Source: an uncultured Bacteroidota bacterium
Lineage (GTDB): Bacteria; Bacteroidota; Bacteroidia; Chitinophagales; Chitinophagaceae
NCBI GenBank assembly: GCA_903853805.1
Contig: CAINUN010000016.1
Location: forward strand, 1-64,000
DNA length: 64,000 bases
Direction of reading: 5' to 3'
The position numbers and the translations under genes are program-made. Under the pieces are notes generated by a model. The model was not told the DNA's origin and ran no database searches. It saw nothing but the letters and a program-made list of their open reading frames with translations. How positions within the stretch are numbered: the stretch's first letter is position 1; the number at the start of each line of letters is the position of its first letter. Positions 18,211-25,807 of the stretch are shown here, in pieces.

Positions 18211-20403
18211 TTATTTATTGACTCTACTACCAGGTTTTCCAACTTCTGATTCTGAATCAGGTTGTTGATCATCTGGATTTCCATTTTCGTCTTGTAACAA
18301 GTTCTTTTGTTGTTCATCAACAGAGCCTGGTTTACGACTATCAAAAATAATACGACGAGTAGGAACATCTGTTACAACTTTAAACTCTGTGCGACGATTC
18401 ATTTGACGATTGATTGGATTGTCTTTTCCTTCAGGAGTAGTATTTGGTTTAACGAAGTCTGTAGCACCATAACCTTTAGCAATCAAACGGCTTTCTTCAA
18501 TACCATTGCTAATTACATATTCTCTTACGGATTTTGCGCGAGCTTCAGAAAGTTTGTCGTTGTATTTCTTTGTTCCTTTAGCATCAGCATAAGCATAAAC
18601 TTCAACGCTTAATGAAGGATTGTCCTTCATGAAGTTGATGAGCGAATCCAAGGATGCAATTGACTCAGGACGAAGATTTGCTTTATCGTAATCATAATAA
18701 ACATTGCTGACACGGAAACGGTTTACAATCTTACTCAAACAAATAGTTACATAAGCAGTATCATCAGGATCAGAGCGTTTAACATCAGAAGTATTTACAG
18801 TAGCTCTTGTAGTAGAATATCCTTGCTTATCACCAGTTACAACATAGGTATTACCACGAGTCATATTGAAAGCAAAATTACCATCAGTAGTATTATATGT
18901 CTTTAGGTTGCCTTTATCATCAATCATTTTCACAACAATATCAGTCATAGGTTGTTTGCTATCACAATCAACAACTTTACCCATAACGGAAAGTTTAGGC
19001 TCATATTGTATACGCCAAATATCGTCGCAACAAGTAGGATTTTTTAAAGCAATTGAACCAATACGATTTGACACTAAATATGCATCTGGTTTACCTGATG
19101 GATCTTTCACGAAATATAACTCATCAGCACAAGTATTAATTGGGTAACCCATGTTGGTAATGTTTGTATAACGAGATGGACCACCATCAGCAGAATAAAT
19201 ATCGAATCCGCCCATCGTTACCCATCCATTTGAAGAGAAATAAAGTTTGTTCACACGACTATCATAATAAGGTGTGATTTCATCCATCTCAGTGTTGATT
19301 TGCTTACCTGCGTTTTGAGGACGGCGATAAGTTCCATTTCTTGGGTCAATAACTGAGTACCAAATATCATAACCACCACGGCTTTGAAGCTTACGATTAG
19401 ACGAGAAGAAAAGAATTTCCTTCTTACCAACTTTTGCAACACATGGCTGAGTATTTGAACCGTCATCGTTTATACCTTCTCCTAATAATTCAGGAGTGCT
19501 CCATTGACTACCTTCAAATTTAGAAACGTAAATTTTACAAATCACTTTCATGGAGTCTTCCTCTGCACATTTAGAGAAATAGAAGCGATCGCCACCAGGG
19601 CTGAACACACCATTACCTACATGAAAACGAGGATCATTAAACTGACCATCACTAAAATGAATAGACCATTGGAAAGAATCGGCCATTGGCACATTATCTT
19701 GTTTATGAGAAACCATCATGCGGCTCATGTAGTCTTCTTTCTTTCGTTTATCAACTTGTACTTCTACATTTTGACGCATCGTTGCAAACAACAATGCAGT
19801 GTCACCAAGTGGATAAGGAGAGAGCTCAGTATAAGCACTGTTTACATTAGGACCTGCATTCAATACATTAACCGATTGAGGGTCTTTAATGGAATTCATT
19901 GCCATAGTACAACCTTCAATCTCACGTTTAGCTCTTAACTTGAGCTTTTTGTAAGTCTTAGGATTGTCTGCAATAAACTTATTGAATTGTGCAATAGCCA
20001 CTTCATATTGACCTTGCATTTTCAACATAATTGCTTCTTTGAACGTAGCTTCAGGATACAATTTTGGTGCTAACAAAAAAGCTTCGTGATAGTAATGAGA
20101 AGAAGGTACATAATCACGAGTCATCCAATAGCAATCAGCTAATTGATAAGTAAGATAAGGATTACGCTCCTGCTCTTGCTTCAATTGCTGATAGTAGTCT
20201 ATAGCATTAAAATAACTACCTGCTTTATACAGGTCATCTGCCCAACGTAATTTTTTATAGTAAGGCAATTTGGTAACAGGGTCGTTGCCCCTTGTTCTAT
20301 ACTTTTCCTTTTGCTGCTGCTGAGCAGTAACATCATTTTGTACTGAAAAGAGAAGAGTTGCCAAAAGTAAAAGCAGCCAGTTTTTTCTCATGTGCGCTTG
20401 CAT
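18211..20403 (-). CDS. PorE-like OmpA-family protein (TPR, beta-propeller, CRD, OmpA)
   Basis: A 730-residue envelope protein with the domain order of PorE, a T9SS component in Porphyromonas. It has a signal peptide (LLLLLATLLFSVQNDVTAQ), TPR-like helices (about 40-180) and a PD40 beta-propeller (about 190-460, FYFSKC, LFFSSNRK and LYFSSNGW strands). A carboxypeptidase-regulatory fold follows (LSVMGKVVDCDSKQPM, about 475-550), then an OmpA peptidoglycan-binding domain (about 570-690, ending in NRQMNRRTEFKV). The start may be either ATG at 20403 or 20391. It follows porP/sprF with a terminator between them. It probably links secreted or outer-membrane parts to peptidoglycan. Paralogues of this architecture are frequent, so true PorE identity is not certain. 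Confidence 0.85.
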   Translation of the reverse strand: MQAHMRKNWLLLLLATLLFSVQNDVTAQQQQKEKYRTRGNDPVTKLPYYKKLRWADDLYKAGSYFNAIDYYQQLKQEQERNPYLTYQLADCYWMTRDYVPSSHYYHEAFLLAPKLYPEATFKEAIMLKMQGQYEVAIAQFNKFIADNPKTYKKLKLRAKREIEGCTMAMNSIKDPQSVNVLNAGPNVNSAYTELSPYPLGDTALLFATMRQNVEVQVDKRKKEDYMSRMMVSHKQDNVPMADSFQWSIHFSDGQFNDPRFHVGNGVFSPGGDRFYFSKCAEEDSMKVICKIYVSKFEGSQWSTPELLGEGINDDGSNTQPCVAKVGKKEILFFSSNRKLQSRGGYDIWYSVIDPRNGTYRRPQNAGKQINTEMDEITPYYDSRVNKLYFSSNGWVTMGGFDIYSADGGPSRYTNITNMGYPINTCADELYFVKDPSGKPDAYLVSNRIGSIALKNPTCCDDIWRIQYEPKLSVMGKVVDCDSKQPMTDIVVKMIDDKGNLKTYNTTDGNFAFNMTRGNTYVVTGDKQGYSTTRATVNTSDVKRSDPDDTAYVTICLSKIVNRFRVSNVYYDYDKANLRPESIASLDSLINFMKDNPSLSVEVYAYADAKGTKKYNDKLSEARAKSVREYVISNGIEESRLIAKGYGATDFVKPNTTPEGKDNPINRQMNRRTEFKVVTDVPTRRIIFDSRKPGSVDEQQKNLLQDENGNPDDQQPDSESEVGKPGSRVNK

Positions 20404-20435
20404 TATTAATGGGTAAAAGTAACATTCTGATTTAA

Positions 20436-20473
20436 AAAAAGAAAGGGCAAAGAAAACTTTTTTTGCCCTTTCT
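20436..20473 (-). terminator. Terminator or attenuator between porP/sprF-like and porE-like genes
   Basis: A 12-bp stem (AGAAAGGGCAAA with TTTGCCCTTTCT) followed on the minus strand by a T run. It starts 18 bp after the stop of the PorP/SprF gene. It should lower, and perhaps tune, expression of the downstream PorE-like gene. Confidence 0.85.
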
Positions 20474-20491
20474 CTTAAAGTACCTAAAAAA

Positions 20492-21538
20492 TTAGAAACG
20501 AGAGCATGGATAAACCAGCTTGCGAGCGAAGTCTAATGGGCTTGGTGCGATGTAACGAATAGCTAATTCAAAGCCACCATTTCCATTAGATGCATTCTTC
20601 AATGTAGAAGTGTTATAATCATAGCTAGCACCGAATCTCCAGCCTTTCCACTCTATACCAGCACTCACCATTAATGCATCATCAGTGCGATACCAAACGC
20701 CTGCAAAAACACTAGTTGCAAAGCTTCTAACTTCAGCATCACCTACCATAAAATTAAATTCGTTACCGGCAATAACTTCTGTAGCTGTTGCTTGTGATTG
20801 ATACAAAATTGCTGGTCTAATGCTAAATTTATCGTTCAAATAACCGATTGCTCCTGCTTGAACGCCCAAACGCATGCCCAATCCAACTTCACTATGCACC
20901 TTTTTTTCAAAAGATTCTTGTGGTTGATTGATATTCATTCCTGAAACACCAAGTGAATATCCAAAGTTTTGGGAGACACTATGTGCCCAATTAATACCAG
21001 CGTTCATTGTAAAATAATTCACGCCATTATTCAAGTTATTCCATTCAGATGAAGTGCCTGGATTGTAACCTCCGTTCATGAATTCATCACCAAAGTATAA
21101 TCGGCTTAGGTCAATACTTTTCTGAGTATAACCTCCCTGAAAACCTACACTAAGTGATTTGTCTGCATTTGCCCCGAGAAATTTGTGATAAGCTAATGAT
21201 GCTAGACAAGAAAAATTAGTAAGATTACCATCACCTGCCTTATCATTATACAATTGTATTCCTCCTGCGAGGTAGTCATCAACAGAAAGATCATAAACCA
21301 ATGGCGCATCATAGGATGCAGCATAAGTTACAAACGGAACTGTAACGCTTCGCCATTGATTTCTGTAAATAGCTGCTACTCTATATTGTCCACTAAAATT
21401 GCCAGTAAAGGCAGGGTTCATGGTCAATGGTGCTGCATTGAATTGTGTGAAGTGAATGTCTTGTGCCTGAGCGGTATTTATAGTGAATGCAATTGCTGCA
21501 AACAAACCTGCGCGGCTGAGGAGATTTTTCTTTATCAT
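20492..21538 (-). CDS. PorP/SprF-family type IX secretion outer-membrane protein
   Basis: A 348-residue outer-membrane beta-barrel of the PorP/SprF family, which acts in T9SS, often as an outer-membrane anchor for type B cargo proteins. The signal peptide ends in INTAQAQ, and DIHFTQFNAAPLTMNPAFTG right after it is the family hallmark. GQYRVAAIYRNQWRSVTVPF follows, and a series of amphipathic strands fills the rest. It sits between a type B cargo gene (18 bp upstream) and a PorE-like gene. This cargo-SprF-OmpA order recurs in Bacteroidota, so this SprF copy probably serves the cargo encoded next to it. Confidence 0.92.
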   Translation of the reverse strand: MIKKNLLSRAGLFAAIAFTINTAQAQDIHFTQFNAAPLTMNPAFTGNFSGQYRVAAIYRNQWRSVTVPFVTYAASYDAPLVYDLSVDDYLAGGIQLYNDKAGDGNLTNFSCLASLAYHKFLGANADKSLSVGFQGGYTQKSIDLSRLYFGDEFMNGGYNPGTSSEWNNLNNGVNYFTMNAGINWAHSVSQNFGYSLGVSGMNINQPQESFEKKVHSEVGLGMRLGVQAGAIGYLNDKFSIRPAILYQSQATATEVIAGNEFNFMVGDAEVRSFATSVFAGVWYRTDDALMVSAGIEWKGWRFGASYDYNTSTLKNASNGNGGFELAIRYIAPSPLDFARKLVYPCSRF

Positions 21539-21556
21539 GATTAGCTATCCTTCAAT

Positions 21557-24460
21557 TTATCTGATTAAAGTAATGTTGCCTTGTTTTACAAATATACGAC
21601 CTGTATTCGTAACAGCTTTCACTGTATAAACATACACGCCCATTGGTTGTGGAGTACTTTGATATTGTCCGTTCCAACCTTCATCAATGTTAGTTGTTTC
21701 AAACACCTTGGTTCCCCAACGGTTGAAAATACTGAAACTTTCTAAAGTAGCAATACCTTTCTTAATTATTTTTATTTCTCCGTTAGGTCCTGCACCTGGA
21801 GTAAACGCATTAGGTACCTCTAAAAGAGTCTCATAAGATACGTTTACATCAATAGAATCTAGTACACTACAACCCCATTCTGTTGTGCCTTGAGCGAAAT
21901 AACGTGTATTTACATTTGGCATAGCAACTGGGTTGGCAATGTTGGTTGCACTAAGTCCTAAAGGAGGAAACCATTGGAAATACAAAGCATTCCCTTTAGT
22001 ATCCATCAAATGACTTTCGCCAGGATAAATAACTACATCTTCCCCTAAATCGATAACTGCATCTGGGTGAACAATAATGTTTGATGTAACAGTATCATAA
22101 CAGCCCCATTGGTCTTTTACAAGCAATGAATAAAGTGTTGACGTAATTGGATAAGCAGTTGTAGAGCCTACCGTAGAATCAGTCAAAAAATAACCTGGTG
22201 TCCAATCATAGTATTTACCTCCAGTTACTCTTAAATGAACTGAATCTCTCGGACAAATGCCTGTATCGGAAGGAGCAACTTTAGCAAAGTTTCCTTTATG
22301 AACTGTAATATTTAATTGATCATTTCCAGTACAACCAGCCGGGGTTTTAACCGTTAATGTCATAGGCGAAACTGTGGCTTGTCCGCTGAATACAACATTA
22401 GCATTGTTTGGAAAATCTACTCCACCTGAAGGTGTCCACTTGTAAATGTAAAATGGATAGTTTGATGGACTTACAATTCCTGCTAAATGAATAGTATCCC
22501 ACTGACATTTTTCTCTGTCAGGTCCAATATAAACTTGAGGATTTGGTTGCACGTCAATCACTAATGATTTCACAATATTAGGACATCCTGGGTAACTTGC
22601 AGTTAAACTATAGGCAATGGAAGAATCTGGTGTTATAGAAGGATTGATTATCGTAGTATCTGATACCCATTTTCTCGGTAACCAACGATATGTAAATGCT
22701 GGATCTCCTATTGCTTTTACCTGAACAGTTGCGCCTTTACAAATGGAAGTATCGTGATTGAACAAACTAAAATCATTAGGAAGTATATGAACATGGATAG
22801 TGTCATGTCCTTTACATCCAACAACACCTGGATCAACAGTAAGATAATACGTTTTATCGCTGTTAGGTGTTGCTATAGGATTCTTTATTGTAGTACTACT
22901 TAATCCTGCACCTGGTGTCCAGGTATAGGTATAAGTTTGGGTTGTTGGTGTAATTGTTGGATTGAATTGAATTGGTATCCCCAAGCACGTTGTTACATCG
23001 GGTCCAATATTTACTGTGGGTTCTTGTTTAATAGTTATTGTTACATAATCATGTGCGGGCGCACAACCAGAACCTGGAATTGTTGCAGCTACAGTATAAG
23101 TTGTAGTAGCTCCAGGTGTCATTGTTGGGTTGCGAACTAAAGGACTATCTACCCATTGAACAGGTGTCCATGAAAATGCTAAAACAGTATCTCCTTGAAC
23201 ATTCATTTTAAGTGGGGTATAACTACAAACTGCAGTATCTGGGTTTGTGATATTCACAAAGAAAGAATCATAAATCTGCAACTCAGCGCTATCAATAATA
23301 GAGGATACACTACAAGTATAAGGATTGAGAATTAATAATTTCACAGACTTTGGACCTGTAGCAGGATTCACAAATAGACCATTGATGTTTAAGAAAGTAG
23401 ATAACATTCCGGGTGGAATAACAACACTATCTGTGATGGTAGAATAATCGGTACCATTCACCGCTGTACCAGCAATTTGATAGTGAATTGTCAACGAATT
23501 TGGATTGGCAACAGGACGATTGAATACAAACTGACCAGGTAAACATCCACGCACACAATAAGGTGTTGGTGCTGCAAGACCGCCGCCACCAAGAGGCGTA
23601 ACAGTTACTGCATTGGATGTAAGACTTCCTGCTTTTAAAAACACACCAGAATCGAGAATATGATCACTACCGTCTGCGATTGCTAATTTAAGATGGTAAG
23701 TAGAGCAAGGTGTAACAGCTGAAATTGCTGTGAAAATGGTAGTAAATCCACGATAAGTTATAGTTGCTCCGTTAGCATTATTTATATAGTACATGGAGAA
23801 TGGAGAACCCGGTCCCATTGCAGTACATTGAGGTCCTGTAGTTACTCCAGTTGTACTGTTTACACAAATTGGAATAGTTGTACCTGGTATTTTAGCAATG
23901 TTGTCATTTCCTGTTATTCCAGGTCCTGAAATAAAGAAGCCAAATACATCATTAAAACTTGAGCAAGAAAAGCTTTGGTATTCAGTAGATGCAAAGCAAT
24001 AATCAAACTTAACTGTATCTCCCGCAGGCAAAAAGTCGAATTCTAAAACACAAGCATCATAACTTGTAATACCAGCTAAAACAGTATTTAAATCAGGATC
24101 GCCAGCAACATTATTACTCATGCTAGGACCAGCACCAGTATTAGGTCCATTAACACCTTGCGTAGTGCCTACTGTAGCAGCTTGCCCACTAGTAAGTACA
24201 ATACCACTATCGAGTCCTAGATTACTTGTTACAACCGTAAAAATACCATTTGCATTGCTAGGGCAATTGATGGTGGCATTAAAGACTTGCACACCGCTAC
24301 CTACCAATTTTTGTGAAAGTGCATTGGCTGTTTGATTTGCAACAACGTTTACTTGCGCCAAAGATGACACACTTATCAGAACGCAAAAAAATAACGAAAA
24401 TAGCGCTACGACTATTCTGCTATGGAAATGCTGATTCATAATTTGCATTTTAGTTTTCAT
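21557..24460 (-). CDS. Adhesin-like T9SS type B (gliding motility-associated C-terminal) protein
   Basis: A large secreted or surface protein of about 967 residues. Several ATGs exist. I chose 24460, with a signal peptide ending in SVSSLAQ; 24439 and 24502 are alternatives. After the signal peptide comes a choice-of-anchor L-type domain (NVVANQTANALSQKLVGSG, about 37-270, with EFDFLPAGDTVKFDYCFAST). A Calx-beta-like region and several PKD/Ig-like repeats with the spacing NPxxxPxxTTTYxVxA follow. The end (LEVPNAFTPGAGPNGEIKI onward) is the CHU_C/type B sorting domain. It is the first gene of the operon with PorP/SprF, suggesting that it is exported and anchored with that partner. Confidence 0.88.
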   Translation of the reverse strand: MKTKMQIMNQHFHSRIVVALFSLFFCVLISVSSLAQVNVVANQTANALSQKLVGSGVQVFNATINCPSNANGIFTVVTSNLGLDSGIVLTSGQAATVGTTQGVNGPNTGAGPSMSNNVAGDPDLNTVLAGITSYDACVLEFDFLPAGDTVKFDYCFASTEYQSFSCSSFNDVFGFFISGPGITGNDNIAKIPGTTIPICVNSTTGVTTGPQCTAMGPGSPFSMYYINNANGATITYRGFTTIFTAISAVTPCSTYHLKLAIADGSDHILDSGVFLKAGSLTSNAVTVTPLGGGGLAAPTPYCVRGCLPGQFVFNRPVANPNSLTIHYQIAGTAVNGTDYSTITDSVVIPPGMLSTFLNINGLFVNPATGPKSVKLLILNPYTCSVSSIIDSAELQIYDSFFVNITNPDTAVCSYTPLKMNVQGDTVLAFSWTPVQWVDSPLVRNPTMTPGATTTYTVAATIPGSGCAPAHDYVTITIKQEPTVNIGPDVTTCLGIPIQFNPTITPTTQTYTYTWTPGAGLSSTTIKNPIATPNSDKTYYLTVDPGVVGCKGHDTIHVHILPNDFSLFNHDTSICKGATVQVKAIGDPAFTYRWLPRKWVSDTTIINPSITPDSSIAYSLTASYPGCPNIVKSLVIDVQPNPQVYIGPDREKCQWDTIHLAGIVSPSNYPFYIYKWTPSGGVDFPNNANVVFSGQATVSPMTLTVKTPAGCTGNDQLNITVHKGNFAKVAPSDTGICPRDSVHLRVTGGKYYDWTPGYFLTDSTVGSTTAYPITSTLYSLLVKDQWGCYDTVTSNIIVHPDAVIDLGEDVVIYPGESHLMDTKGNALYFQWFPPLGLSATNIANPVAMPNVNTRYFAQGTTEWGCSVLDSIDVNVSYETLLEVPNAFTPGAGPNGEIKIIKKGIATLESFSIFNRWGTKVFETTNIDEGWNGQYQSTPQPMGVYVYTVKAVTNTGRIFVKQGNITLIR

Positions 24461-24525
24461 TTTCCTAAAAGACGGCATTTGAAATAAAAAAGTTTGGAAC
24501 ACTAATAATTAGTTCCCCTTCGTTC

Positions 24526-24533
24526 CAAAGATA
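24526..24533 (-). promoter_or_regulatory. Candidate -7 element of the T9SS adhesin operon
   Basis: On the minus strand this reads TATCTTTG, an exact TAnnTTTG match, 66 bp before the chosen ATG of the type B cargo gene. Confidence 0.45.
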
Positions 24534-24568
24534 ATCTCATTATTCATTCAAAATTCAAAATTCAAAAA

Positions 24569-25300
24569 CTATTTTGTTGCGCCTTTATCATCGCTTCCCG
24601 CTTTGCGCATAGCTAAAATGGCATTTGCTTCGGCAGCAATATTGTTTAATTGGTCAATAAGTTTGTTGTAATCGCCTTTGTCATTAAGCTCGGCTGCTGA
24701 ATCTATTTTTTTCATTAATCTTGTATATACTGTTATGGCGTGTGTTCTTAATTTCAATACATTTTCTTCCGATGCAGGCGTTTTTTCTGTTGTTCTTTGG
24801 GCATGAAGTGCAAATACTTTTTTATTGCTTGTTTCTAATGCCAAAAACCATTTGTCTAACTTCAAAAACAATATTGCTTGTTTCAAATCATTATCTGTGA
24901 CTGTATCTTTTATGAGCGCTTCCAATAAGCCTGTTTCTTCTACATAGCTTGCTCTTTCAATGGCACCAAATTTTTCAATGGCACGGTGTACTATTGCCGC
25001 AGCCGATGAAGTAGGTTCCTCAAAGTAGTCGCAATAACCCAATGCCACATTGCGCAATCCTCTGATATACTTATCTCTTATCAGGTCTTCATTCTGTATT
25101 TTCTCAGTTAAAGGAGATTGGGCATCATTTGCCATAGCCACATCTATTTTTGGCATCCAAGCTGCCATTTCTAACCTCAAACTATCTATAATAGGTAGTA
25201 ATGCAGGGTCAAACTTTACAATAGTATCATTCGCCTTGCCAAGATAAATGTTGAACTCGTTGTTGCGTAACAACCTAAGCGGAATTCTAATGACTTTCAT
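24569..25300 (-). CDS. Conserved hypothetical protein, DUF6261-like
   Basis: A 243-residue, mainly helical soluble protein without signal peptide or membrane segment. The sequence pattern (a MKVIRIPLRLLRNNEF start, a middle NVALGYCDYFEEP, a long C-terminal helix pair rich in Glu, Lys and Ala) resembles the Bacteroidota-specific family DUF6261, for which I know no function. A TACCTTTA element on the minus strand at 25319-25326 (one mismatch to TAnnTTTG) may be its promoter. The gene is divergent from ftsK, and the 42-bp tandem repeat array lies in the gap between them. Confidence 0.6.
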   Translation of the reverse strand: MKVIRIPLRLLRNNEFNIYLGKANDTIVKFDPALLPIIDSLRLEMAAWMPKIDVAMANDAQSPLTEKIQNEDLIRDKYIRGLRNVALGYCDYFEEPTSSAAAIVHRAIEKFGAIERASYVEETGLLEALIKDTVTDNDLKQAILFLKLDKWFLALETSNKKVFALHAQRTTEKTPASEENVLKLRTHAITVYTRLMKKIDSAAELNDKGDYNKLIDQLNNIAAEANAILAMRKAGSDDKGATK

Positions 25301-25450
25301 AATCGTTATATTTTGAAATAAAGGTATTGAAAAATTGATTTTTAGAAATTTTTTTTAGAAATTTTTCAATGCAAGACTCAATGCCCGCAGTTTTATGATG
25401 TATTTCCTATTGTTCATTTCTAAAAATAGCGCATGTAGTGATGTAACGAC

Positions 25451-25660
25451 CTTCCTGCAAGTTATAGGGGCATCATGTAAGCTTTAAATGAGCTTCCTGC
25501 AAATTGCAGGGGCATCATGAAAACAGGTAATTACCCTCCCAAAAATTGCAAAGCCATCATGTAAACAAGTAACTACCCTCCTGCAAGTTGTAAAGCCATC
25601 ATGTAAACAGGTAATGCCCTTCTTGCAAATGATAAAGCCATCTTGAAAGTAGATAACGAC
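25451..25660. repeat. Tandem repeat, 42-bp unit, 5 copies
   Basis: Five units start at 25451, 25493, 25535, 25577 and 25619, each exactly 42 bp apart. Each has a CTTCCTGCAA-like start and a core CATCATG (at 25471, 25513, 25555, 25597; CATCTTG at 25639). A degenerate sixth copy seems to precede them around 25405-25450. Copy two contains the near-palindrome CCTGCAAATTGCAGG. The array fills much of the roughly 500-bp gap between the DUF6261-like gene and ftsK. No convincing reading frame runs through it. The flanks (25301-25450, 25661-25807) show no other gene. Confidence 0.9.
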
Positions 25661-25807
25661 CTAATTTCTAAGTTGTTTAGCCAAAATCTCAAACAACTCG
25701 GCGTTATTGCAATATTGCGCCGTCAATCTATTAAGCATTTGAGTAATTGACCAATTGAGCATTTGCACATTAATTGCTTATTTTGCCGCCATAGACATTT
25801 TGCCAAA

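Noticed and set aside
19504-19938. 144-codon plus frame opposite the PorE-like gene
   Set aside because: Shadow of a well-supported gene.
25405-25660. CRISPR array
   Set aside because: The 42-bp units are contiguous with drift throughout; there are no constant repeats separated by unique spacers and no cas genes.
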